From Synergistaceae bacterium (GTDB lineage Bacteria; Synergistota; Synergistia; Synergistales; Aminithiophilaceae): a stretch of 64,000 bases of DNA. The DNA is taken from positions 62,001-126,000 of the forward strand of contig JAESII010000007.1 of assembly GCA_016756725.1 (NCBI GenBank). The letters run 5' to 3'. The notes under the pieces are model-generated. The model was not told the DNA's origin, searched no databases, and worked only from the letters and a program-made list of their open reading frames with translations. Each line of letters begins with the position of its first letter. Positions within the stretch are counted from its first letter, which is position 1. Below, in pieces: positions 47,225-56,366 of this stretch. The position numbers and the translations under genes are program-made.

Positions 47225-48171
47225 GATCGGGCCAGGAGATCTCCTCGCGTCTTTCCGGCATGGAAGGTCCGCCCCGAGGCGAGGTTGTTGACGAAGACTT
47301 CGGCAGGGCTGAAGAGCATGGGGTCGATCTTGTAGAAGTCGCGGTCGTACTCCTCGAAGATCTCCAGGAAGGGGCGGCCATAGTCGGTGGAACAGGCCGA
47401 GACGAGCTGTTCAGCCACGGCCCCGATGGTCTCGTCCTCTCCCCGAAGGGCATACCAGGCCGTGCCCCCGTAGAGGACGGCGTCGTTGGTCCGGCCCATG
47501 GCCGTCAGATCGTCACCGGCGACGGGAGCGACTGGGCAGGTCCCCGAGGCGGTGACGATGGCATCGACGGGCAGCCCCAGCTCGATCATCTTGTGGATGC
47601 CCGTTTCGACCATGCGGGCCGAGATCTGGACGGAGCCGACGACGCTCGCCGTCGGCGCGACGAGAAGAAAGAGATCCTCTGGACCGACCGAGCAACGTTC
47701 GGCCAGAGCCAAGGCGACGGCCTCCGTCGGCTTCTTGCGCGTCTCCAGGGCAATGACGGCCCGAGAGGCCTTCTCGCGCAGGCCAAGCCGGTCCAGTATG
47801 GGCTCGGAGGATCCCAGAAGCCGGGCCGGGCCGGACCCCATGGCCCGCCAGGTCTTCTCCTCTCCTTTGACCTTGACCTCCCAGCCCGCGTACTGGCAGC
47901 CGATGCAGGCTTTGACAGGTTGAGGCAGGGTGACGGCCAGGGCGGGCCAGCGTGCCTCTTCGAGGTCGACCTTCCAGAAGCTGAGCTCCCCCACACCGCC
48001 CAGACAGGCTTGGGCAAAAAGGCGCCCCGCCTCGAGAGATCCCTCAACGGCGATGCCCGCGTCGACCCAGGTGGCCCCGCAGCCAAAGCGGTGCACGGCC
48101 AGGCCCAGCAACTCCGCCTCGTCGATCATGGAGGCGACGACGTCGGCACTACGGTCATTAAAGCTTCTCAT
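47212..48171 (-). CDS. mch: Methenyl-tetrahydromethanopterin cyclohydrolase
   Basis: A 319-residue enzyme of normal length that interconverts N5-formyl-H4MPT and methenyl-H4MPT in the cytoplasm. Family signatures include C-G-A-T-W-V-D-A-G, A-C-I-G-C-Q-Y-A-G-W, A-M-G-S-G-P-A-R, A-P-T-A-S-V-V-G-S-V-Q-I-S-A-R and L-Y-G-G-T-A-W-Y. It follows fwdC with a 14-base overlap and precedes the ATP-grasp gene. With ftr, fwd and mtdB it forms a continuous route from formylmethanofuran to methylene-H4MPT. No missing residue is apparent. Confidence 0.95.
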   Translation of the reverse strand: MRSFNDRSADVVASMIDEAELLGLAVHRFGCGATWVDAGIAVEGSLEAGRLFAQACLGGVGELSFWKVDLEEARWPALAVTLPQPVKACIGCQYAGWEVKVKGEEKTWRAMGSGPARLLGSSEPILDRLGLREKASRAVIALETRKKPTEAVALALAERCSVGPEDLFLLVAPTASVVGSVQISARMVETGIHKMIELGLPVDAIVTASGTCPVAPVAGDDLTAMGRTNDAVLYGGTAWYALRGEDETIGAVAEQLVSACSTDYGRPFLEIFEEYDRDFYKIDPMLFSPAEVFVNNLASGRTFHAGKTRGDLLARSWFL

Positions 48172-48973
48172 GGACCAGGATCTCCCCCTTTCCCAGGCTC
48201 GTCACGTCTCCCGTCCAGCGACGGTACGGTCCCTGACGATGGGCGTGCGTGACGGGGAAGCCGCAGTCGGCGAGAAAACGAAGCAGAGGCATCAGGAAAA
48301 GGGGCCGGTAGAGGCCTCCCTGACAGAAGGTCGGAAGGAGCTCCTCGTCGAGGCCGCCCAGGGCGACGACAGTACCCCGCTTCGAACCCGCTCCGGCCCG
48401 GCCCCCGAGCAAACCGAAGACGACGACCGTTCCGGCCACTGCATGGGAACCGGCAAACTCGCCGGCCCTGCCGCCGATGGCGATGATGCCGCGCCTCATC
48501 CTTTCGCCCGCTCTCAGGGCGACATCGCCCCGGACGAGAACGGTCCCGCCCATCATGCCCTTCAGCTCGCCCGGATAGGCTCCGGCCAGGTAGGGACCGG
48601 CAGACCCGGCGATCTCGATGGTGCCGCCCCGCATCATCGCTCCCGCCCAGGCATCGACCTTTCCCTCGACGCGGATCGTGCCGCCTGCCATGGACGAACC
48701 GAGATGCATGCCGGCGTTTCCGCGGACGATGAGGAGCCCCTCCGTCATGGCCCGGCCGATCTTCTTGACCCGAGAGAAGTCACCTTCCAGGATCAGGGCC
48801 TCTTCCCCGTCGGCTTCGATCTCGAAAAGCTCCTCGAGGGGACAGGACTGACGGCCGTAGGCCACGCGAAGACGGCCCGCCTTGGCGAGACTGGTCGGGG
48901 CAAAGTGTTCGGGGACGAGGACCTCGGCCTCGACAGGCGCCTCAAAGGCAAAGCGGGGACGGATCAAGGTCAT
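48158..48973 (-). CDS. fwdC: Formylmethanofuran dehydrogenase subunit C
   Basis: A 271-residue right-handed beta-helix subunit. It has the repeating G-x-x-x-x-G-x-x pattern also found in the glutamate synthase C-terminal domain (M-R-G-G-T-I-E-I-A-G, M-M-G-G-T-V-L-V-R-G, M-R-R-G-I-I-A-I-G-G). It begins at the ftr stop with an ATGA overlap. The same domain occurs in archaeal FwdC and in FhcC of methylotrophs; the cluster's FwdB and FwdD favour the former. The gene order fwdC after ftr matches bacterial fhc operons. Confidence 0.9.
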   Translation of the reverse strand: MTLIRPRFAFEAPVEAEVLVPEHFAPTSLAKAGRLRVAYGRQSCPLEELFEIEADGEEALILEGDFSRVKKIGRAMTEGLLIVRGNAGMHLGSSMAGGTIRVEGKVDAWAGAMMRGGTIEIAGSAGPYLAGAYPGELKGMMGGTVLVRGDVALRAGERMRRGIIAIGGRAGEFAGSHAVAGTVVVFGLLGGRAGAGSKRGTVVALGGLDEELLPTFCQGGLYRPLFLMPLLRFLADCGFPVTHAHRQGPYRRWTGDVTSLGKGEILVHEKL

Positions 48974-49878
48974 GAACGGTCACCTCCCTCTTCTTCGGAA
49001 AGGATCTCCTGGAGGTGGAACTGGAACTGGCCCAGGCTGCCGCCGTAATTTCCTGCCGAGATGCGCACCACGCCGGGCCGGGCCGCCGCTTCGATGCCGA
49101 CTTTCATGGCCCGGGCGACGGCGGCCTCGTCGAGGCCGTCGATGACGATCTCGTAGACGGCCTGCACCTCCGGCGGCAATTCGCTGTCGACGAGGGACCG
49201 CAGGCTCGGGCAGTAGGCGCTGTTCGTCGACGCCGAGAGGAACTTGTACCGCGATCCCACCTTGCTGCCGCTGCGGACGACTCCTCCCGGGAAGGGCAGG
49301 ATCGTCCCCTTGACGGAGCGCATGGCCGTGACGGCCGATTGGGCCGCCTCCAGGGCAGCAGCGGCGGAATCGGCGAGGATGAGGAAATTCCCGCCGCCGA
49401 CGCTGCGCTGCATGGCGAAGCGGTCCTCGACGAGAAACTCGCCATCCATGACGGGGATGCGCCAGTAGCGCCGTCCGTCGATGACCTTGCTTCCCTGGTG
49501 ACCGTCACCGAAATAGCGGAGCTTGCCGCCGACGGGAACGGTCTCGTCGCCATCGAGGCCGCTGAAGCAGGCCGTGGTCGCGCAGGTCATGATGCCCTGG
49601 CCGACGCGGCCGACGAGCTGCTTTTCCAGGTCCTTCCGGGACGACGCGAAAAGAAGCACCGCAACGCCCGGTCTGCCGTCAGGAGTCTTCTCCGGGGGGA
49701 CCGGGCCCTCGATCCCGGCCTCGCAGCCGCAGCCGATGACGGAAATGGCAAATCCCGAGGCGGCCTCGGCGGCCACCTGGGCCCACCCTTCCGTTTCAGC
49801 GGTGATCACCAGGCGCGTGCCCCACATCTTGAAGGCTTCGGCATAGGTCCTTTCGATCTCAACACCGCGAAAAAGCAT
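48970..49878 (-). CDS. ftr: Formylmethanofuran-tetrahydromethanopterin formyltransferase
   Basis: A 302-residue enzyme that transfers the formyl group between methanofuran and H4MPT; it is FhcD in methylotrophs. Signatures include F-K-M-W-G-T-R-L-V-I-T-A, G-C-G-C-E-A-G-I-E, G-I-M-T-C-A-T-T-A-C, F-G-D-G-H-Q-G-S-K and G-N-Y-G-G-S-L-G-Q-F. I start at ATG 49878, which has AAGGAGGTG eight bases upstream; the longer frame would bury this site. It overlaps the end of mptG by 20 bases and the start of fwdC by four. The length is normal for the family. Confidence 0.95.
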   Translation of the reverse strand: MLFRGVEIERTYAEAFKMWGTRLVITAETEGWAQVAAEAASGFAISVIGCGCEAGIEGPVPPEKTPDGRPGVAVLLFASSRKDLEKQLVGRVGQGIMTCATTACFSGLDGDETVPVGGKLRYFGDGHQGSKVIDGRRYWRIPVMDGEFLVEDRFAMQRSVGGGNFLILADSAAAALEAAQSAVTAMRSVKGTILPFPGGVVRSGSKVGSRYKFLSASTNSAYCPSLRSLVDSELPPEVQAVYEIVIDGLDEAAVARAMKVGIEAAARPGVVRISAGNYGGSLGQFQFHLQEILSEEEGGDRS

Positions 49879-50845
49879 CGCGCACCTCCTTCCGGAAAGG
49901 TCCCGTGCCCGAGATACGGGCACCTTCATTGAGAGGCCTGGCCAGGATCAGATCAGGACTCCCCGGCAACCCTCTTTCGTTCATCGTCTCCAGGGCCCTC
50001 TCGGCGAGGAGGGGATCGTCGAAAAAGCCGAAGAGGGCCGGGCCCCAGGAGCTCTGTCCCACGCCTCTGGCTCCGGAGGCAGTCATGAAAGCCAGCAGTT
50101 CTTCGCCATGGGACGAGGCGTAGATGCCCCCCTGAGCGGCAGCGAAGGAGCTCCCGACGAGGCGCTGGATCTCCGTAAGAGCCGAGCCGAAGGCCTCACC
50201 GTCGGCCTCGACGAGGGCAGGCAGAAGGACCATGAGCACAAGGCGGCAGAGAGCTTCGGCCAGATCGGGAGAGGGGGGGGCCATCGTCGCCAGGACCTTT
50301 TCCTCGTCGGGCCCGGAAAGACCCTCTTCCTCGTCGGGCACGGCCAGGAGGAAACGCCACGTCTCGGGCAGGCTGCAGCGCATGAGCAGAGGGGGAGGCC
50401 CCTCCTGGCCCGGCTTGAGGCCGCCATCGACGATGAAGCCTCCAGCGGCGAAGGCCTCGACGCCGACGCCGGAACGACGGCCCCGCCCCAGCAGTCCCGC
50501 CAGAGTCCGGACGTCCCCGTCACGGCCCAGCAGTCTCGCCGCGAGAGACCCCACGGCCAGGGCCACCTGAGTGCCCGAGCCGAAGCCGACATGGGCCCGT
50601 GCCGCTTCGACGACCTTCACGGCCAGAGGGGGAAGGGTGCCGGTCAGGCGGCGGGCCGCTCCCTCCGCCTTGGAGCGGAAGGCCTCGGGGCCCTCGTAGC
50701 TCCAGGCCGTAGAGGGAGAAGCCTCGATGACCGTTCGGGGCCGGTCGATGGCGACGCCGACGCTGGCGAACTTGCGTCCCAGACCGCCGTGAAGGTCGAG
50801 AAAACCGAGGTGAAGCCTCGATCCCGTTTCGATGCGCAACGTCAA
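49859..50845 (-). CDS. mptG: Beta-ribofuranosylaminobenzene 5'-phosphate synthase
   Basis: A 328-residue GHMP-kinase-fold enzyme that condenses p-aminobenzoate (or hydroxybenzoate) with PRPP, the committed step of methanopterin synthesis. It opens with R-I-E-T-G-S-R-L-H-L-G-F-L-D, and the GHMP glycine motif appears as H-V-G-F-G-S-G-T-Q-V-A-L-A. G-V-G-V-E-A-F-A-A-G-G-F-I-V-D-G-G and G-V-G-Q-S-S-W-G-P-A follow. It is coupled to the DUF447 gene by ATGA. Its presence shows the organism makes its own methanopterin-type cofactor. Confidence 0.92.
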   Translation of the reverse strand: MTLRIETGSRLHLGFLDLHGGLGRKFASVGVAIDRPRTVIEASPSTAWSYEGPEAFRSKAEGAARRLTGTLPPLAVKVVEAARAHVGFGSGTQVALAVGSLAARLLGRDGDVRTLAGLLGRGRRSGVGVEAFAAGGFIVDGGLKPGQEGPPPLLMRCSLPETWRFLLAVPDEEEGLSGPDEEKVLATMAPPSPDLAEALCRLVLMVLLPALVEADGEAFGSALTEIQRLVGSSFAAAQGGIYASSHGEELLAFMTASGARGVGQSSWGPALFGFFDDPLLAERALETMNERGLPGSPDLILARPLNEGARISGTGPFRKEVRDAFSRC

Positions 50846-51402
50846 GAAGAACCCTCCTCACAGAGATCCAAGAGGTGCCTCAGCGCCTCGATCTCCCGGC
50901 GGCCGCCCGTTTTTTCCGTCACCAGCCGGGCCTGATCCAGCAGAGGCAGCAAGGACTCCGGCGGGAGCCAGCTCCGTCGCGTCGCCGCGATGGTCGCTTC
51001 CAGAATGGCCGCGGCAGCCCGGTTGAAGCCGAGAAACTCCCGGTCTCGGCCCGAGGCGACGACGGAACAGAGGAAACGGCGCCGCTGCCCCTCATCGACG
51101 GCCCTCACGATCTCGAGTTCCCTGTAGGAGCAGACCTCGTCGAGGACGCCGCCGGGAACATTCTTCGCTGGGCGGTGCAGCCTGTCCCTTCGGGAACTGG
51201 CCTCAAGGGCGCAGGAGACGAAAAGGCGCACGTCGTCGGTGACATTGACCACAGCTCCCCGCCGGGCCGTCAGGTTTTCGAAGGTACGACTCCCCCGGTA
51301 GGGCAGGACTTCGACGATCCGATCGCCCCAGAGGATCCCCATGGGGGCGAAATGGGCGACGCCGTCGCTGTCGACGGTGGAGAGGATCGCTTCGACGATC
51401 AT
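50842..51402 (-). CDS. DUF447 flavin-reductase-like protein
   Basis: A 186-residue protein with a split-barrel, FMN-binding-like fold: A-P-M-G-I-L-W-G, Y-R-G-S-R-T-F-E-N-L and N-V-T-D-D-V-R-L-F near the N-terminus, then an all-helical C-terminal half. DUF447 is restricted largely to methanogens and to bacteria with the H4MPT pathway, where it is conserved in the cluster but of unknown role. It is coupled to neighbours on both sides by four-base overlaps. A redox step in cofactor synthesis is a reasonable inference. Confidence 0.82.
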   Translation of the reverse strand: MIVEAILSTVDSDGVAHFAPMGILWGDRIVEVLPYRGSRTFENLTARRGAVVNVTDDVRLFVSCALEASSRRDRLHRPAKNVPGGVLDEVCSYRELEIVRAVDEGQRRRFLCSVVASGRDREFLGFNRAAAAILEATIAATRRSWLPPESLLPLLDQARLVTEKTGGRREIEALRHLLDLCEEGSS

Positions 51403-52721
51403 TCCCCCTCCCCCCTGTAGCCGAAATGGAGGGGGCTTTCCTGGACATATTTTTTCCCCAGCTTTCGGGCCGTATCGGCCCGCTCCAGCTCCCGGCCCAG
51501 GTAAAAGGCATGGGAGCTCTCCAGGGGGCCGAGACGCCGGAAGATCTCAGCCGGATCGTCGCCGGCGACAAAACGTTCGCCGTTGAAGATGTAGATCTGG
51601 CCGGCAGCGACGAAGATCCGGAAATTGCGGTCTTTCACCTGCGAGGCCAGCTCGCGGATTTCTTCTTCCGTATAAGGCTCGAAGGGAAGAGCCTTGGCCA
51701 CTACGAGATCGCCCCGGAGGTGCTTGGCCAGGCTGGCCCGACGGGAAGCCCAGAACATCATCTTTCGCGCCCTGTCGAGCTCCTGAACCGTTCCGGCCGT
51801 CCAGGAGACGACTTCCGTCGTCAGGAGATAGTCGATGGCAAGCTCCTCGGCAATGCCGGCAAGGAGGGCATTGATGCCGATGCTGTCGGCTTCGACGAGC
51901 TCCGTCACGTTTCCGGCCCCCATGAGGATGGGAATTTCCGGATAGCGGCGGCGCACCTCCCCATAGCCGGCCAGGGAGTGGGCGAAGCCGAAAAGCAGCG
52001 GCGACAGGAGAGGGTCGGCCACGACGGGACGGCCCGAGGCCAGGGCCCGGTCCAGGTTGCGCCAGAGACTCTCCAGTCCCTCGTCGCCGTCGGGGATGAC
52101 GACGACGGGGGCTTCCAGCTCCTCAATGAGGTGAAGCGTCGGTCCACTGAGGCTTAAAAGCAGGTCCGTCCCGGCCCGGGAGGCCTCGACAAGAGTCGAG
52201 CCGTCGAGGGAATCGACGCTGACGCAAAAACCGGCCTCCTTGAGACGCCGCACGGCATCGCCCACGGCGGGAAAAGGCGCTCCCGGCGGACCGCCGAGAT
52301 CGATCAGGTCGGCGCCGGCGGCGCCGTAGCGGTGGGCCAGGGCAAGGAGATCAGCCGGCGGAAGGCGCCAGGCGTCGACGATCTCGGCGACGATCTTCAT
52401 GCGGTAGCCTTCGTAGACGACAGGTTCCCTCTCGCCGCCGAAGTGCCCGGGAAGGTCTTTCAGATCCTTCGGACCGAGGTGGACGGGACAACCCAGTTTT
52501 CGCTCCAGCGGCTCCAGTTCCCCCCGGACGAGGCCGGGAAGGAGGACTTCGTCGCAGTCCAGAGTGTCGTCAAGATGACGGCCGATCCACTCCGTCGTCA
52601 TCAGGGCCGCCACGGAGATGGGCAGGACCGCGACGCGGGCTCCCACTTCGGGGAGACGGGGCAGCACCTTTTCCAGCGACGGCGCCGCCAGACGGCCCGT
52701 CACGAAAAGGATCCGCCTCAA
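51399..52721 (-). CDS. DUF6513/dihydropteroate-synthase-like protein
   Basis: A 440-residue protein of the DHPS-related family found in methanogens and H4MPT-using bacteria. It starts M-R-R-I-L-F-V-T-G-R-L-A; the central part is TIM-barrel-like with G-A-D-L-I-D-L-G-G, V-S-V-D-S-L-D and M-G-A-G-N-V-T-E-L. The C-terminus has D-R-N-F-R-I-F. It lacks the G-H-S-R motif of true DHPS, so it may perform the pterin-aryl coupling of methanopterin or a different step. The start is a TTG at 52721 overlapping the flavoprotein stop. A conventional DHPS domain is encoded at 44559. Confidence 0.82.
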   Translation of the reverse strand: MRRILFVTGRLAAPSLEKVLPRLPEVGARVAVLPISVAALMTTEWIGRHLDDTLDCDEVLLPGLVRGELEPLERKLGCPVHLGPKDLKDLPGHFGGEREPVVYEGYRMKIVAEIVDAWRLPPADLLALAHRYGAAGADLIDLGGPPGAPFPAVGDAVRRLKEAGFCVSVDSLDGSTLVEASRAGTDLLLSLSGPTLHLIEELEAPVVVIPDGDEGLESLWRNLDRALASGRPVVADPLLSPLLFGFAHSLAGYGEVRRRYPEIPILMGAGNVTELVEADSIGINALLAGIAEELAIDYLLTTEVVSWTAGTVQELDRARKMMFWASRRASLAKHLRGDLVVAKALPFEPYTEEEIRELASQVKDRNFRIFVAAGQIYIFNGERFVAGDDPAEIFRRLGPLESSHAFYLGRELERADTARKLGKKYVQESPLHFGYRGEGE

Positions 52722-53239
52722 GGCAGGGCCTCCAGCCAGCGGGCCAGATCGCCAGGCCTTCTGGCGACGGTGACGCCGTCAAAGGAGGCCAGCTGCTCGA
52801 CCCTCTCCAGATCGATCGCCCGGGGGCGGACGGCGACGGACCGCCCTGCCGGATCGCGGGAGAGAAGATAGGGCACCGTATCGGTGGGCAGGACGGCGAC
52901 GGGAACGTCCGACTTGCCGGCCTGGGCGAAGAAGGTCGACACGAGCGAGTCGGAAAGGCCCAGAACGCACTTGGCCACCGTGTTGGACGTGGTCGGAGCG
53001 ATCACCAGAGCCCGATAGACTCCTTGGCCGAAACGGCCCGACAGGGGAGCCGAGGCCATCCGGTCCCGGAAGAGGGGCCGTCCCTGCAGGCGTTCCTCGA
53101 GGCGGTACAGGCGCAGGACTTCCTCGGCGGCACGGGAAAGGAAGAAATCGATGCCCTCCAGGGTCAGGGCGAGGGTCACCGACTCCTCAAGCCAGTGGCC
53201 CGCCCCAGTGAGACACCAGGCGATCCGTCTACCTGCCAT
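52718..53239 (-). CDS. Flavoprotein (dihydromethanopterin reductase-like)
   Basis: A 173-residue flavoprotein of the Dfp/UbiX-like fold: I-A-W-C-L-T-G-A-G-H-W-L-E-E-S at the N-terminus, then A-P-T-T-S-N-T-V-A-K-C-V-L-G-L-S-D in the FMN-binding loop. Related proteins in methanogens and methylotrophs reduce dihydromethanopterin to the tetrahydro form (DmrB/DmrX type). I start at ATG 53239, which overlaps the upstream stop as TGATG with GGGAGG before it. No Fe-S motif is visible, unlike DmrX. The role as reductase is inferred from family and location. Confidence 0.75.
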   Translation of the reverse strand: MAGRRIAWCLTGAGHWLEESVTLALTLEGIDFFLSRAAEEVLRLYRLEERLQGRPLFRDRMASAPLSGRFGQGVYRALVIAPTTSNTVAKCVLGLSDSLVSTFFAQAGKSDVPVAVLPTDTVPYLLSRDPAGRSVAVRPRAIDLERVEQLASFDGVTVARRPGDLARWLEALP

Positions 53240-54702
53240 CAGGACCAGCCCTCCCGAAGCCATTCCTCCATCGTCCTGTGACGGCTCGCCCGGGCGCCGC
53301 CTTGAAGTTCACGGCGGATCTCGCCCAGGCTCCCCTGCCGTTCGGCGAAGGCGTTGTGACGATGAATGCTCTCGAGGTTTTCCTGTCGGGCGAGGATGAA
53401 GACGTCCTCGGGCAAGTCGGCGTAGACGAGACAGAAGTTGTGGAGCATCTCGCGGACCACGTCCTCGACGAAGCGGGGGTTACGGTGGGCCTTGTTGACG
53501 ACGAAAAACTCGTCAGGCCGCTTGAGAAGCTCATAGACTTCGGAGCTCATAGAGGCCTCGACGATGGAGACGAGGTGCTCGGCGCGGATCCGCTCCTCGG
53601 CACCCACCAGAAGGGTCCCCCGGCCCCGCTGATTGTGAGAGGCGACGGGAAGGAGATCGAGGACCCGGTCGGCCTGATCGGCTGTGAAGCCTCCGTCGAG
53701 AAGAAGCTGGCGCTGGTAGGTCTTCATCAGATCCTGGGCGCAGGGGCAGACGGTGAGGCCATCGACTTCGACGCCGACAACGTGGCGGACGCGCCTGCCG
53801 TCGCTGGCGGCGATGCCGACGAAGGTGGAAAGCTCTTCGACGGCCTTGCCCGAAATGGGCGTCGTCCGCTGGAGCGGATAGCGGGCCCGAATCCGGACCT
53901 GGGCATAGCGGGTCTGCTGGGATCGGGCCACGTCGAGGGCAAGCCGTTCGGCAAGAGACTCGATGTCGGGCGACACCTCCAGAGAGAGCTGCTCCGTCAA
54001 TTCCTCCAGGGCATCGGAGAAGCGCGACATGTGAACGCCCGACTGGTCCGGCCCCAGGTCGGCGAAGAGGTCGATGACAGCCGAAAAGAGGGTGGGCTTG
54101 CCGCCGTCGGTGACGCGGATGATCCGCTCCAGGTTCGTGACGCCCACACGGCTCAAGCTCGTCGTCACCAGGGGACATTCCTGCTGGACATCGCGGTCGA
54201 GGCGAAAACGGAGACTCCGCTCGACGCGGTCCACGCCGGCCGACCCCACGGAAGCAGCCAGCTCCGCCAGGGTCCGGCCGTCGACGGGGTGACGGAAATC
54301 GGGGGCGATCTCGGCCATGGGGATGAGCACGAATCCCCGCTCCTGCAGCCTCGGATGGGGCACGTTCAGGTCCGGCTCGTCGATGACGCGGTCCCCGTAA
54401 AAGAGGAGGTCGATGTCGATGGGGCGGGGCGCGTTGCGGAAAGGCCGAAGGCGTCCCATGCGCTTTTCGATGGCCAGCAGGAACTCAAGGAGCGTCCGGG
54501 GCTCAAGGTCGGTTTCGATCTCGCAGACGGCGTTGAGGAAACGGGGCTGATCGTCGTAGCCGACGGGGTCGGTCTCGTAAAAGGAGGAGACCTGTCGGAC
54601 CAGGGCACGGGCGCTGAGGTACTGCAGGGCCTGGAGGAGATTGCCCTGACGGTCGCCCAGGTTGGCACCGAGACTCAGAAAGATCCGTTCCGTCTTCGAC
54701 AA
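53239..54702 (-). CDS. Fusion of HPPK (FolK) and GTP cyclohydrolase IV/FolE2-type (MptA)
   Basis: A 487-residue bifunctional protein. Residues 1-165 are a 6-hydroxymethyl-dihydropterin pyrophosphokinase: S-L-G-A-N-L-G-D-R at 10-18, Y-E-T-D-P-V-G, and R-P-I-D-I-D-L-L at 93-100. Residues 170-487 are a FolE2/MptA-type GTP cyclohydrolase, with V-G-V-T-N-L-E-R, R-A-R-Y-P-L, G-L-T-V-C-P-C-A-Q-D-L-M and N-Q-R-G-R-G. The two catalyse the first and third parts of pterin synthesis. The start is TTG at 54702 with GGGAGGTGA upstream, inside the end of fwdA (28-base overlap). The ring-opening phosphodiesterase and aldolase steps between them are not encoded here. Confidence 0.85.
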   Translation of the reverse strand: MSKTERIFLSLGANLGDRQGNLLQALQYLSARALVRQVSSFYETDPVGYDDQPRFLNAVCEIETDLEPRTLLEFLLAIEKRMGRLRPFRNAPRPIDIDLLFYGDRVIDEPDLNVPHPRLQERGFVLIPMAEIAPDFRHPVDGRTLAELAASVGSAGVDRVERSLRFRLDRDVQQECPLVTTSLSRVGVTNLERIIRVTDGGKPTLFSAVIDLFADLGPDQSGVHMSRFSDALEELTEQLSLEVSPDIESLAERLALDVARSQQTRYAQVRIRARYPLQRTTPISGKAVEELSTFVGIAASDGRRVRHVVGVEVDGLTVCPCAQDLMKTYQRQLLLDGGFTADQADRVLDLLPVASHNQRGRGTLLVGAEERIRAEHLVSIVEASMSSEVYELLKRPDEFFVVNKAHRNPRFVEDVVREMLHNFCLVYADLPEDVFILARQENLESIHRHNAFAERQGSLGEIRRELQGGARASRHRTMEEWLREGWS

Positions 54703-56366
54703 GGGATCACCTCCCCCAGGGGAAGCTCCTCGTCGACCATGGCGTAGTTGTCGAAGGCCACGGTGTAGGTCCTCTCGAAGTAGTCCTTCAGGTGATCCTC
54801 GAGGGAGGCATCGAAACCGGGGGCTACGTAGAACGTCCGCCCCTTGACTTCCTCGACGATCTGGCCGTCGCGGACAACCCAGCGGCCGCCCTTGACGAGA
54901 TGGCGGACCCGGGAGAGGGCCCTCCGACAGGATTGGAAGCGGGAGCAGCGGCAGGCTGTGCCGTCGACGTTGACCCGATCGTAGATGGCCACGTCGCCAT
55001 CGGCGCCGACGCCCAGGTGCCCCTTTTCCGTCAGGCCCAGGATGCGGGCCGGTGCGGCCCGGGTGATGATGGCGATCTCGAAAAGATCGTACTCTCGCAT
55101 CAGATCGGGCAGGAGGGAGCCCTCCAGGGCCTTGGGCGGAAGGCTGGCCAGCACTTCGGCCCGGTAGTCGCGGTCCATGAGAAGGCGGATCACCTGGGGA
55201 TAGCAGAAGAAGGGACCGCCGTTGGGGTGGTCCGTCGTCAGGGCCATGCGCCAGGGATCATCGACGAGGAGAAAGAGTTCAAGGCCTGTCATCCACTGTT
55301 CGGCGCCGATTCGGCTCTTTCTGTCGTAGAGGACGGGAAGGACGCCGCCGCCGCTTTCGGCCTCGACATCGTCGTTCACCCATTTGTGGCCCGTCATCTG
55401 ATGAAGGGCAAACTCGAGGGGGCCGTCGGAGGTCATCGTCGTCGCCTGGCCGAAAACGACCTGCCCCACGTCAAAGGTCAGATCCCTCACGGTCTTGACG
55501 GCCTCGGCGACGGAACGGGCGCCGGAGCGAAAGGCGTGGCCCTCCTCCTTGCCCTGGTAACTCAAAAACTGCAGGTGACAGAGGTGGCTTCCCCGCCCGT
55601 CGAGACCGGCGACGGTCTCGACCGTCGTCCGGGCACTTCGAGGCTGGCCCAGGTTAAGGCCGTGGACGTGGATGCCGTGAGGCAACCCCAGATCGCGGGA
55701 GGCCTCGGCAAGCCCTTCGAGAATCTTTCGGGGCGTCACCCCTTCAAAGCCGATCACCTCGTCGTCGAGGGCCGCCACGTTGCGGCCCCATTTCCAGTTC
55801 TCGACGCCACCGGGGTTGACGATCTTGATCGCGTAGCTCCGCGTCGCCTCCAGCAGCCAGGAGACATAGTGACGGAGCCTCTCCTTTTCTCCCTTGGCGA
55901 TGCAGTCCATGATGAACTGGTTGTTGCCCATCGTCACAAGGAGCCCCTTGTCGACCATGGGAAGATCATCCAGTTCCTCGTGGGCATGACGGGCCAGGAG
56001 GGGGGCTGAGGCCGCCTCCATGACCGTCGTGTAGCCCATCTCGGCGTAGAGGTAGCCGGAGAGAAAGGTCGACGGAACGGTGTAACCCGAGCCGGAACGG
56101 AGGACACCCTTGCGGCTGCGCAGGTGGTCCCGATGATCTTCGGGACGGAGCTTGCGCCCCACGTTCTCCTTGCTTCCGGCGACGTGGGTGTGCATGTCGA
56201 CGCCGCCGGGAAAGACGATCATCCCTTCGGCCTCGATGATCTCCACGTCGGCCGGAGCAACGGCCGGAGCGGCGACAACCTTGCCTCCATCGATCCAGAC
56301 GTCGCGGATCTCGCCATTCACCCCGTTGGCCGGATCGTAGACCTTGCCGCCACGGATGCGGATCAT
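54675..56366 (-). CDS. fwdA: Formylmethanofuran dehydrogenase subunit A
   Basis: A 563-residue amidohydrolase-fold subunit that hydrolyses or forms formylmethanofuran at a dinuclear metal centre. F-P-G-G-V-D-M-H-T-H-V-A-G is the first metal site, V-N-P-G-G-V-E-N-W-K-W-G lies in the lysine region, P-H-G-I-H-V-H and H-L-C-H-L-Q-F-L-S-Y supply further His, and T-T-D-H-P-N-G-G gives the Asp. The length is normal. The start overlaps the fwdB stop by four bases. All metal ligands I can check are present. Confidence 0.93.
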   Translation of the reverse strand: MIRIRGGKVYDPANGVNGEIRDVWIDGGKVVAAPAVAPADVEIIEAEGMIVFPGGVDMHTHVAGSKENVGRKLRPEDHRDHLRSRKGVLRSGSGYTVPSTFLSGYLYAEMGYTTVMEAASAPLLARHAHEELDDLPMVDKGLLVTMGNNQFIMDCIAKGEKERLRHYVSWLLEATRSYAIKIVNPGGVENWKWGRNVAALDDEVIGFEGVTPRKILEGLAEASRDLGLPHGIHVHGLNLGQPRSARTTVETVAGLDGRGSHLCHLQFLSYQGKEEGHAFRSGARSVAEAVKTVRDLTFDVGQVVFGQATTMTSDGPLEFALHQMTGHKWVNDDVEAESGGGVLPVLYDRKSRIGAEQWMTGLELFLLVDDPWRMALTTDHPNGGPFFCYPQVIRLLMDRDYRAEVLASLPPKALEGSLLPDLMREYDLFEIAIITRAAPARILGLTEKGHLGVGADGDVAIYDRVNVDGTACRCSRFQSCRRALSRVRHLVKGGRWVVRDGQIVEEVKGRTFYVAPGFDASLEDHLKDYFERTYTVAFDNYAMVDEELPLGEVIPCRRRNGSF

